From the NCBI RefSeq assembly GCF_016313185.1, contig NZ_CP066218.1, forward strand, positions 4,340,001 through 4,404,000: 64,000 nucleotides of DNA, in the 5' to 3' direction. Position 1 is the first letter of the stretch. Every line of letters starts with the position of its first letter. Positions 17,550-24,123 of the stretch are shown here, in pieces. The position numbers and the translations under genes are program-made. This DNA is from Mycolicibacterium baixiangningiae. GTDB lineage: Bacteria > Actinomycetota > Actinomycetes > Mycobacteriales > Mycobacteriaceae. The notes under the pieces were generated by a model. It searched no databases. It had not been told where the DNA came from and was given only the letters and a program-made list of their open reading frames with translations.

Positions 17550-18278
17550 TCATTCTTCGTGCAGCCAAGCACTCTTGCTATTGAGGCAACAGGACACCGC
17601 CTCCGGCGATGCAACTTTTAGGTCGCGCAGTTCCAAGACGCACTCCTCGAAGCTGAACCCTCCGTCAGCCAGTGCCTTCATCCATGCCATGAGTACCCGT
17701 CCCTCATTGGCCTGGGAAGCACGAGCCCAAATCCGCCCATAGGTGACCGCCACCGAGTGTGCGTAGGCTTCACGCACCACCGTCGAAGCGTCGTCGACGA
17801 GCGCTTGTGAGATCGAGGCATACCGCTCCAGCCCGTCAGTGCGAATACCGCAAACACTGAGATACATTGCTGCGTTTGTCACTTCATTTCGCCAAAGATC
17901 CTGCAAAGTCGAGCGATGCGCGCTTCTTGATTGAAGGACGTGTACGAAGTCTGCGCCGATCACGTATGTCGGTGACTGGATCGCAGCCCCGTAACTGAGT
18001 GGCGTTACTGACACATCCTGGGTGCTCATGCGGCCTTCGAAAGAGGCGGCCAGGTTGACGCACGCGCCCCCAAGAAGCCTCCAAAGCTCCATGAGGTCGT
18101 CAGCATGCTGCGTGAGCGGGTATGTCATGAACACCGACCCATCAGGTAGGACCTCGGCGGTTGAAACCCCGAAAGATCTTGCCCAGAGTGCTGCTTGTCC
18201 AATGACATCCGCAAGTGCGGCATGTCTCCTGCCGAGCTCGAATCCGCGGTTATTTGCCTGACTCAGTTCATCGTTCAC
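17550..18278 (-). CDS. Hypothetical protein, family shared with the gene at 12781-13542 (copy B)
   Basis: 242 aa from a GTG at 18278 that has GGAGG six bases upstream. The frame is also open to an ATG at 18308, which lacks a good ribosome site. It shares with copy A the N-terminal ALWARSF block, the central SVAVTYGRIWA block and the C-terminal EEC...LRDLKVASPEAV block, while the middle is divergent. No signal peptide or catalytic motif is seen. It stands just upstream of the ribbon-helix-helix gene rather than beside a Pro/Gly-rich partner. Two diverged copies within 5 kb suggest an old duplication or two merged element backbones. Function unknown. Confidence 0.6.
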   Translation of the reverse strand: MNDELSQANNRGFELGRRHAALADVIGQAALWARSFGVSTAEVLPDGSVFMTYPLTQHADDLMELWRLLGGACVNLAASFEGRMSTQDVSVTPLSYGAAIQSPTYVIGADFVHVLQSRSAHRSTLQDLWRNEVTNAAMYLSVCGIRTDGLERYASISQALVDDASTVVREAYAHSVAVTYGRIWARASQANEGRVLMAWMKALADGGFSFEECVLELRDLKVASPEAVSCCLNSKSAWLHEE

Positions 18279-18550
18279 AACATGCCTCCGCGACTTCGGA
18301 GAAGCCAATCGGACCCATTGTCACCGTGGCCACAACGACGAGGCGCGCGCGTTCGACGGGGCTCAACTGGCATCGCCCAAAGCCTGCAGCCGACGTGGTG
18401 CGGTACACACCCCCAGGCTACCGGTACAGCGCGGTGATTGACCACCAATCCAAAGGTATTACCTAACAACAGCACTGGTCGCCCCCGGCCGACTGTCAGA
18501 GACGCATACGTTCATGGACTAATGAATGCTTCACCAGTGCACAACGAGTC

Positions 18551-18592
18551 GCCAACTAGGGGTCAACTAGCACTCAACTAGTGATCAACCAT
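18551..18592. repeat. Three direct CAACTAG repeats at exact 11-bp spacing
   Basis: CAACTAG occurs at 18553-18559, 18564-18570 and 18575-18581, and a degenerate copy (CAACCAT) sits at 18586-18592, again 11 bp on. One helical turn per repeat places all copies on the same DNA face, as for ribbon-helix-helix proteins, excisionases or iteron-binding initiators. All three kinds of protein, or a candidate for each, are encoded within 1.5 kb. Confidence 0.6.
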
Positions 18593-18795
18593 GCTGCTGC
18601 AAAACTATTTTCGGGTTGCCAGGCTCGCACGGATAGACCACAGAGGACGCATATCTGCGGTCCCTGCGTGGATGTTTCTGATGCCCCCTTGCGCAGACGA
18701 CATGGCCGGTCGCGGCGGAGCGCCCCGCACCGTTCCAGATTCGCCTTTTGTCCGGGCGGGATGACGACAGGCATTGAAATCTGACTAAGTTGCCC

Positions 18796-18832
18796 AACGT
18801 AGTGGACGCCGTTTCATCCGTTCAACTACGTT
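18796..18832. repeat. Inverted repeat upstream of the HTH/Rep-like gene
   Basis: AACGTAGT (18796-18803) and ACTACGTT (18825-18832) are exact inverted copies separated by 21 bp, 29 bp centre to centre or about three helical turns. They lie about 140 bp before the HTH-Xis-Int operon and could be an operator read by a looping dimer. Chance cannot be excluded for an 8-bp arm. Confidence 0.3.
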
Positions 18833-18972
18833 CCGGTTAACCGAGATTGCTACAGCTCGTGACAGCCGGAGCGAGCGTGCACGACGTCCGTCCGAGCGTT
18901 CGCCTTTAGCCGTTCGAGAGAGTGTGGAAACCGAATGATCGACGCAATGATGTTGGTAAGTAGGGGCGATAG

Positions 18973-19782
18973 ATGAGTTGGAAAGCACTCAACTGGTCAA
19001 TAAGTATCGAGGTCGAGACTCCTATCGAGCGTCTTATCCTCATGCTGCTAGCGAACCGCGCAGACCAGAGCCTCTCCTGCTACCCGTCCCTAGGTACGCT
19101 CGTGTCGGAATCTTGTGCTGCGCGAAGCACGGTCCTAAAGGCGCTCAGCAAGCTGGAAGAGGCCGGGCGCGTTGTGCGAGTTGCTCAATACCACAAGTCC
19201 GGAGCCAGACGCCCAAGTCATTACCTCCTCAAAGTTCCCGATGCGACGCACTCGCGCCCCAGTCTTGATGTCGGACTCCCTCAGTCCGCCAACGCGACCG
19301 GGACCGTCCAATCTCCAGACCGAGACGGTTCACCTCCCGGACCGCCGGAGGTCCAATTCGCGGACCCCTTGAACCCTTCAATAGAACCACCACCCGAACC
19401 ATCATCGGCCTCCGTGCTGGAGTGTCTTCCCATGCCGTGGCGAATTAGCAGGGGAGAAGCGATAAGACTGTCACCGGCAATCGAGGAGGCTTTCGCGGCG
19501 GGCTGGACATCGCAAACGTTGGTGGCCCACCTTTCATCCCGGCCTGAGGGAGTCCGTAATCCCGCTGCCGTTCTGGCGTCGCGGCTGTCAGAGCTGCCAA
19601 CCCCACCGACCTTCTCCGTCCGGCGAAAGAGGCCGTGGTGCGGCGAGTGCGAAGACCCCTTGTCGCGCACGATCACAGTCACACAGGCGGACGGCACAGA
19701 AGCAGCGGAGTTCTGCCCGCGATGCAGCCCTCAGAAGCTGTCAGTGTCGAGAGACAATTCAACGACGGCTGAGGGGAGGTGA
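18973..19782 (+). CDS. Helix-turn-helix protein, replication-initiator-like, first gene of a Rep-Xis-Int module
   Basis: 269 aa. Residues about 15-75 form a winged-helix domain (LILMLLANRADQSLSCYPSLGTLV ... RSTVLKALSKLEEAGRVVRV in pattern), as in HTH_36 phage/plasmid replication proteins. The middle is Pro/Ser-rich. The C-terminus has a paired CxxC motif (CGEC ... CPRC), a likely zinc ribbon. It is followed after 6 bp by an excisionase gene and then an overlapping integrase, the rep-xis-int order of actinomycete integrative elements such as pSAM2. The start is the ATG at 18973 with GGGGCG upstream. A transcription-regulator role is the alternative to replication initiation. Confidence 0.6.
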   Translation: MSWKALNWSISIEVETPIERLILMLLANRADQSLSCYPSLGTLVSESCAARSTVLKALSKLEEAGRVVRVAQYHKSGARRPSHYLLKVPDATHSRPSLDVGLPQSANATGTVQSPDRDGSPPGPPEVQFADPLNPSIEPPPEPSSASVLECLPMPWRISRGEAIRLSPAIEEAFAAGWTSQTLVAHLSSRPEGVRNPAAVLASRLSELPTPPTFSVRRKRPWCGECEDPLSRTITVTQADGTEAAEFCPRCSPQKLSVSRDNSTTAEGR

Positions 19783-19788
19783 AATCAA

Positions 19789-19971
19789 ATGGAGTCAAAC
19801 GTATTTGATCATCTTCCGCTGCTCCTCGCGGTCCCGCGCGCAGCCAGCATTCTGGGAATTAGCCGCGCTGCTGCTTACCGACTCGCTGCATCTGGCGAGC
19901 TTCCTGTGCGCAGGCTGGGAGGACGCGTCTACATCGTCACTGCAGAACTGCGTGAGTTGATCGCCTCGTGA
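19789..19971 (+). CDS. xis: Excisionase / MerR-type HTH_17 DNA-binding protein
   Basis: 60 aa. Almost the whole protein is a winged-HTH of the HTH_17/AlpA-Xis type: LAVPRAASILGISRAAAYRL, then the wing GELPVRRLGGRVYI. These proteins bend att DNA and steer a tyrosine integrase toward excision. The stop overlaps the integrase GTG start by 4 bp (GTGA), so the two are translated together, as in pSAM2-like elements. Assignment as excisionase rests on family plus position. Confidence 0.8.
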   Translation: MESNVFDHLPLLLAVPRAASILGISRAAAYRLAASGELPVRRLGGRVYIVTAELRELIAS

Positions 19972-21296
19972 AGGGAGCCGTCTATCAGCGTGGGCGGACA
20001 TGGACATACCGTTTCCGAGCGCCTGAAAGAGATGCTTCTACCGGCGAATATCCCACGATCTCGAAGGGCGGATTTCCGACTGAGAAGGAGGCATGGAAAG
20101 CGTGTCGCGATGCAATGCGGGAAGCGGATCAGGGTCGCGTGGTGCGACCCTCTACCCGCACGGTTGCTCAATTCTTCGCGGAATGGTTCGTCGCCGTTGA
20201 GGCATCAATGGATGCCACAACGTGGCAGAACTGGAAGGACTACGCCCGGAGCTACGTTGTGCCCCACATCGGGGCAGAAAAGCTCCAGCAACTCGATGAG
20301 CCACAGCTGCTGAAGCTGTACGCCAAACTCCTTACCGAAGGCCGGATCAAACAAGACCGAAACTACGAGATGTATCGCTATTGGCTCACCCATGTGGTCG
20401 ACGGAGAGTCGCCGGCACCACGTGAAGTCGCTAACGTTTGTGGCACAACGATTCATGCCGCTCGTGCCGCTGTCCGTCGGTACAAGGCAGGAATCGTCCC
20501 GAGAAGGGTCAATCCCGGACTAGCACCAAAGACCGTTCGAAACATTCACGCCATGATCCACCGAGCGTTGGTTGATGCCGTCGCGTGGAAGTACAAGGCC
20601 CACAATCCAGCAGCGAACGTGAGGCCGCCTAAACGTTCCCGGGCTCGGCGCACTGTGTGGAACCCGGAGCAGATACAGAAGTTTCTTCGGGCGGTCAGTC
20701 ACGATCGATTCGCCGCGCTCTTTCTTCTAGAACTCACCACCGGAATACGTCGTGGGCAGATCTGTGGCCTCAGATGGCATGACGTCGACCTGGACGCTCG
20801 CGAGATCACAGTGCACGACAATCGAGTGGTCGTTGGCGGGCACGCGCGAGATAAGGCCGGCGGAAAGACGCGCAACGCAGATCAAACCATCGCGATTGAT
20901 CAAACTACTGCTGCGGCACTTGAGAAGTGGCGTGATTTTCAGAATGAAGAACGAGCATTCTTCGGGACGGACTATCACCCTGGAAACTACGTCTTCACGT
21001 TCCAGGACGGCCGACCGCCGCACCCTGACTCCATCCGCCAACGGTTCGACCGCTTGGCGGCCGCCGCCGGCCTCGAACGTATCACCTTCCATGATCTTCG
21101 GCACTCATACGCGACCGCGGCTCTGAAGGCTGGTGTCAGTCCCAAGATCGTGAGCGAGCGTATCGGTCACGCGGACGTCGGGTTCTTTCTGCAGACCTAC
21201 GCCCACGTGCTCAAGAACGACGACCGAGAGGCTGCCGAACAGGCGGCTCAATTCCTGATCGGGGACGGCTACGGACTTCCAATCGCCTCAGACTGA
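19968..21296 (+). CDS. int: Tyrosine site-specific integrase
   Basis: 442 aa from a GTG at 19968. The N-terminal AP2-like arm-binding segment (GAVYQRGRTWTYRFRAP) and SAM-like core-binding domain (VAQFFAEWF...) precede the catalytic domain. Catalytic residues visible are the first Arg in TTGIRRGQICGLRW near residue 258, HDLRH near 374-378, IGHADV near 400 and the nucleophilic Tyr in FLQTYAHV near 410. It integrates and, with the adjacent Xis, excises the element. The usual Glu after the first Arg box is Gln (RRGQ), a mild change. The attachment site may be the initiator tRNA 2.6 kb downstream or a site immediately after this gene. The sequence does not settle which. Confidence 0.92.
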   Translation: MKGAVYQRGRTWTYRFRAPERDASTGEYPTISKGGFPTEKEAWKACRDAMREADQGRVVRPSTRTVAQFFAEWFVAVEASMDATTWQNWKDYARSYVVPHIGAEKLQQLDEPQLLKLYAKLLTEGRIKQDRNYEMYRYWLTHVVDGESPAPREVANVCGTTIHAARAAVRRYKAGIVPRRVNPGLAPKTVRNIHAMIHRALVDAVAWKYKAHNPAANVRPPKRSRARRTVWNPEQIQKFLRAVSHDRFAALFLLELTTGIRRGQICGLRWHDVDLDAREITVHDNRVVVGGHARDKAGGKTRNADQTIAIDQTTAAALEKWRDFQNEERAFFGTDYHPGNYVFTFQDGRPPHPDSIRQRFDRLAAAAGLERITFHDLRHSYATAALKAGVSPKIVSERIGHADVGFFLQTYAHVLKNDDREAAEQAAQFLIGDGYGLPIASD

Positions 21297-21502
21297 GGCT
21301 CGGAGAACGCCGGATTGCGGAGAGTTTCGCCAACCTGCAGCGGCAATTACACCGGTCTAAGCAACCTGGAACGCCTCAGGAGCGGGAGAGCGCAGCGACC
21401 GGAGTGCGTGGTTCTAAGTCATACGGACGCTGTGCGTCCTTCAGTAGAGTTGCCTGATGAGCCACCACCGGCTGCACGTCGGCAGATCTTTGCGAGATCG
21501 TC

Positions 21503-21946
21503 GTGGATGCGGATAGCCCGCCGCGCGAATGCCCTTTCTGCGCTATCGTCGCCGGTCGCGCCCCGGCTCGCGAGGTGTTGCGAACTAGCGACGTCTTGGC
21601 CTTCCTACCGGATGTGCCGGCCGTGCTGGGCCACACGCTTGTGGTTCCGAAGGCGCATCTGCCGAATATATGGGCGGTTGGCCAGCGTGAGGCACACGCA
21701 TTGGCAGACGCCACCCGTCGGGTCGCTACGGCCGTTGCCACAGCAGTAAATGCCGAGGACATGAACATCATTCAGTCCAACGGTGCGGCCGCGGGCCAGT
21801 CCGTCTTCCATCTACATATCCATGTCGTCCCTCGGAAACCCGGCGATAGGATGCCCGACCTCTGGCCGGATGATGCTAAGTGGCAGGTCGCGCAGCTTGA
21901 TTCAGTCGCTGAGAACATACGCTCAACCGTCGATCATCACGGCTGA
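21503..21946 (+). CDS. HIT-family nucleotide hydrolase/transferase
   Basis: 147 aa from a GTG at 21503. It has the full HIT fold: N-terminal CPFCAIVAGRAPA with a CxxC, LPDVPAVLGHTLVVPKAH in the middle, and the histidine triad HLHIHVVPR near residues 103-111. These proteins cleave nucleoside phosphoramidates or dinucleotide polyphosphates through a nucleotidyl-His intermediate. The final codons overlap the end of the convergent membrane-protein remnant. It lies between the integrase and the TIR operon, so it may be element cargo. A link to nucleotide signals made by TIR proteins is speculative. Confidence 0.85.
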   Translation: MDADSPPRECPFCAIVAGRAPAREVLRTSDVLAFLPDVPAVLGHTLVVPKAHLPNIWAVGQREAHALADATRRVATAVATAVNAEDMNIIQSNGAAAGQSVFHLHIHVVPRKPGDRMPDLWPDDAKWQVAQLDSVAENIRSTVDHHG

Positions 21947-22598
21947 GTTGACGCAGCCGTTTCCTGGGAACTCGGCTCCGGTGCCTTCGTCGATTCGATG
22001 GACCCTTGTGAGGTTCGAGTAGGCGCCGGGGCAACTGACGTTGGCGGTGGGGGGATCGGTCTCGACGATTGGCTTGATTGAACGGCACTGCTAGCGGGTG
22101 TTTGCTCTTCAGACGCGCCCTCGTTCCCGTGCAAATTCGGGGTACTCGGTTTTGGCGACGATGCATCAGCGACGGCCAGGACGATGGCCACGACGACTGT
22201 CAGGACAATGATCGCGAGGTAAAAAGTTCTGAGACTCAAGGAAAATCCAACGCCCCACCACCGTTGCTGCTCCGCATACGGCGTTGGATTGATTGTGAAG
22301 TCCCGCAGTTCTTTTGCTGCGATATCGGCGTACATTCCTCGGAATGCCCGCTCCTGGCGAAGATAGTAGGTGTCGAGCACCCAGAAAGCTAAGACCGGCA
22401 CAAGGGCCACGAGGGCAAGTCCTGCGTGCTTCTGCGTGATCCCGAAACCCAGAGTGCTGAGGACAACGTCAACGCCCAGCCCTTCAACAGGAATGAATTG
22501 TTTGCCAGCCTGGTGATGACTGCTTGGACGTAGTCCATGTGCTTGTGATGATCGCTTCGGTCGACCTCACCTGCCGAGCTGGGGTCTACTGCAGGCAT
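21937..22598 (-). pseudogene. Membrane protein of a TIR operon, broken by a -1 frameshift
   Basis: The ATG at 22598 shares a base with the upstream TIR gene stop. The first frame encodes a soluble start, then YVQAVITRLANNSFLLKGWALTL..., and leaves the family pattern at about 22450. The -1 frame takes over with GLALVALVPVLAFWVLDTYYLRQE, a third membrane segment (FYLAIIVLTVVVAIVLAV) and a Ser/Pro/Thr-rich tail to 21937. Joined at the CTC-TGG codons (22454-22449) the two pieces give one continuous protein of about 220 aa with three hydrophobic segments. A single missing base in a C/T/G run explains it, and no slippery heptamer is in the right phase. Either a real mutation or a sequencing error. 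It would be the membrane component of the TIR operon. Confidence 0.65.
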
Positions 22599-23173
22599 CA
22601 AGTCACCATGTCCACATAGCGGCCAGCCGCAGCGCCAAAGGACGACAATGGCTCCGCCTTCTTACGCGAGGGCAGTACTGCGTAGGGAAGTGATCTGCCG
22701 TCTGGCACTTGGAGCTGTTCGATTTGTTTGTAGAGGCCGAGGTACTCCTCGCCTGCGAACTTTGCGCTGCTGGAGCTGTCCAGGCGCATGACCGAAACTC
22801 TCTCACTGGCCTTGAAGCCATCAAAATAGCCGAGCTCCCAGGGCATCCAGCGCGATGTCTTGGCATTGCGTGATGTCGCAAAAATCATGCTGGTCGAGTT
22901 CCGCATCTGCTCCCTCAAACGTGCTGCTGTGGCGCGAGACACAGCAGTGCGATCCAACTCCGGGTCGTCGATCCAGTCGACGTACACACTCAGATTCTTG
23001 GACGTTAGCCAGTCACGAAGACCGAGAATCACCCGCGCATCCCGGACGCTGTGGCTGAGAAATATGTCGAACGTTCCCACCGCGGCCGTCGCCCCGGTTC
23101 GGAGAGAGAACTCAGCCGCACTCGCGGTCAAACCGACTCTGCGGCGGAAATCTTCCTCGTTGTATAAGCTCAC
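22598..23173 (-). CDS. TIR-domain protein (second gene of TIR-TIR-membrane operon)
   Basis: About 191 aa from a GTG at 23173, which overlaps the preceding stop (GTGA) and has GGGGAG ten bases upstream. The frame is open to an ATG at 23200, but that lacks a ribosome site. After about 35 residues comes a TIR domain: FDIFLSHSVRDARVILGLRDWL (first strand and helix, read in part), VYVDW, MIFATSRNAKTSRW and WMPWELGYFDG, which supplies the candidate catalytic Glu. TIR domains in bacterial immunity hydrolyse NAD+ or make cyclic ADP-ribose signals. It is the middle gene between a ThsB-like TIR protein and a membrane protein. Confidence 0.78.
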   Translation of the reverse strand: MSLYNEEDFRRRVGLTASAAEFSLRTGATAAVGTFDIFLSHSVRDARVILGLRDWLTSKNLSVYVDWIDDPELDRTAVSRATAARLREQMRNSTSMIFATSRNAKTSRWMPWELGYFDGFKASERVSVMRLDSSSSAKFAGEEYLGLYKQIEQLQVPDGRSLPYAVLPSRKKAEPLSSFGAAAGRYVDMVT

Positions 23174-23640
23174 GGTCGTTTCACTCCCCGGTCGGACCAC
23201 GTAGCGAGGTTCAGGCGTAGCGCCGCGTAGGTGGCCTGCGAATCTGTGCGGGTTGGATCAAACACGGGTATGCCGGCGGAGCGTAGACCAGCGGCCTCGA
23301 AGGGGTCTGGTCCAGCGCGATCGACGCTGCCCATCGATGACAAGCCGTGAATCTGGACGCCTAGCAGAGGTTTGCGGTCGTTCCATGCCTTCTGGATCTC
23401 ATATGTGACCCACGGCCGGCTCGCAGTCTGCTGCCCGATCAGCACGACCACCGCTCGCTTGTAGCGCATCTGATCGTCAATCCAGTTCATGATGGCTTGG
23501 TCGCCGCGACTGCGGACACTTTCCCAGTCTTGCGAATTCAAGAGCGGTTGGCCTTCAAGAGCGTCGATGTTGCGGACGAGCTGCACACGATGGACGTCAC
23601 GCTCGTAGTGGAAGCTGTAGAAAACTGTCTTTGCCATCAT
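23170..23640 (-). CDS. ThsB-like TIR (DUF1863/MTH538-type) protein, first gene of the operon
   Basis: About 156 aa from the ATG pair at 23640/23637, with GGGGG four bases upstream. The frame extends to 23706 without a ribosome site. Landmarks are FYSFHYERDVHRVQLVRN at the start, AIMNWIDDQM, AVVVLIGQQTASRPWVTYEI (candidate catalytic Glu) and AWNDRKPLLGVQIHGL. This is the Thoeris ThsB/MTH538 TIR-like family, which in Thoeris senses phage and makes a cyclic ADP-ribose-type signal. No ThsA is visible. The partners are instead a second TIR protein and a small membrane protein. Transcription probably begins in the 180 bp between here and the tandem repeat at 23816. Confidence 0.8.
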   Translation of the reverse strand: MMAKTVFYSFHYERDVHRVQLVRNIDALEGQPLLNSQDWESVRSRGDQAIMNWIDDQMRYKRAVVVLIGQQTASRPWVTYEIQKAWNDRKPLLGVQIHGLSSMGSVDRAGPDPFEAAGLRSAGIPVFDPTRTDSQATYAALRLNLATWSDRGVKRP

Positions 23641-23815
23641 TGACCCCCGATTTAAAAGATGCAGCACAATCACTGCCGCATCGACCATAGCGAGCGGCTC
23701 CGACATTGCTTAGAGCGTGTCGTTGCAACGCTGCCATTTATCGGCGAGGTCCGTACCGCCAGATTAGATGCGCCTCTACAGAGCCTCCACGAGTTCAGCA
23801 GCGCAGAAGTCCTGA

Positions 23816-23839
23816 CGTTCACAAATCCGTTCACAAACC
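23816..23839. repeat. Tandem 12-bp repeat beside the tRNA terminator
   Basis: CGTTCACAAATC (23816-23827) is followed directly by CGTTCACAAACC (23828-23839), identical but for one base. The pair ends 6 bp before the tRNA hairpin. Tandem short repeats at this spot are typical of arm-type integrase or Xis sites next to a tRNA attachment site. Function not shown. Confidence 0.45.
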
Positions 23840-23844
23840 CAATG

Positions 23845-23880
23845 AAAACGGCTCCCAGAGTTGCCTCTGGGAGCCGTTTT
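23845..23880 (-). terminator. Intrinsic terminator hairpin after the initiator tRNA
   Basis: A perfect 16-bp inverted repeat (arms 23845-23860 and 23865-23880) with a TTGC loop. On the minus strand the hairpin starts 4 bases after the tRNA CCA end and is followed by a T-run (its own arm ends CGTTTT). The A-run on the other side makes it potentially bidirectional. It should end tRNA transcription and insulate the TIR operon. Confidence 0.8.
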
Positions 23881-23883
23881 ACC

Positions 23884-23960
23884 TGGTAGCGGGGACAGGA
23901 TTCGAACCTGCGACCTCTGGGTTATGAGCCCAGCGAGCTACCGAGCTGCTCCACCCCGCG
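23884..23960 (-). tRNA. tRNA-fMet (initiator, CAT anticodon), CCA encoded
   Basis: 77 nt, reading 5' to 3' from 23960 to 23884. The acceptor stem pairs positions 2-7 (GCGGGG with CCCCGC), leaving a C1:U72 mismatch, and the anticodon stem has three consecutive G:C pairs around CTCATAA. Both are hallmarks of initiator tRNA. D-loop (AGCTCGGTAG), T-loop (GGTTCGAATCC) and encoded CCA are present. Element integrases often use the 3' end of tRNA genes, and the accessory region lies on that side. No duplicated 3' end was found inside the window. Confidence 0.95.
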
Positions 23961-23972
23961 TTGGTGAACATG

Positions 23973-24002
23973 AGGTTACCCAAGCACGGCTTGGTATTCC
24001 AA
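23973..24002 (-). promoter_or_regulatory. Likely promoter of the initiator tRNA
   Basis: On the minus strand TTGGAA (24002-23997) and TAACCT (23978-23973) are separated by 18 bp, and the -10 ends 12 bases before the mature tRNA 5' end. The spacer contains a CCAAG...CTTGG inverted repeat. Spacing and position fit a housekeeping promoter. Confidence 0.45.
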
Positions 24003-24123
24003 ATCGGGCGCCTACCAGCACTTTGAGCACCCTCGCCACACCGCGACCGTGCGGGGACCGCTGCTGTTCAGCGGTGTGTCACCGGACAAACACGCACGGT
24101 CGCGGTGGAAGGTGCCGCCAGCG

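Larger units (their letters stand above)
18279..18972. other. Intergenic control region of the element (about 690 bp, no gene)
   Basis: No supported coding sequence. It separates the minus-strand copy-B gene from the plus-strand HTH-Xis-Int module, so it must hold divergent promoters. It carries three phased CAACTAG repeats (18553-18581), an AACGTAGT / ACTACGTT inverted repeat (18796-18832) and a more AT-rich patch around 18460-18600. This layout fits an operator or replication/excision control site. Confidence 0.5.

Noticed and set aside
18275..18475. Small minus-strand frame upstream of the copy-B gene
   Set aside because: No ribosome site, no family resemblance, and it overlaps the ribosome-binding region of the copy-B gene.
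18551..18592. CRISPR-like array
   Set aside because: Repeat units are 7 bp at 11-bp spacing with no spacers, and no cas genes are present. No CRISPR array is seen anywhere in the window.
21297..21502. Second tRNA or att core directly after the integrase
   Set aside because: No tRNA-like fold or repeat of the fMet tRNA 3' end was found in this gap.
22440..22470. Programmed -1 ribosomal frameshift in the membrane protein gene
   Set aside because: No slippery heptamer in the zero frame at the junction. The only GGGTTTC is in the wrong phase.
22598..23640. Canonical Thoeris assignment for the TIR genes
   Set aside because: Only a ThsB-like protein is present. There is no ThsA (SIR2-SLOG or TM-macro), so the locus is described as a separate TIR-TIR-membrane arrangement.
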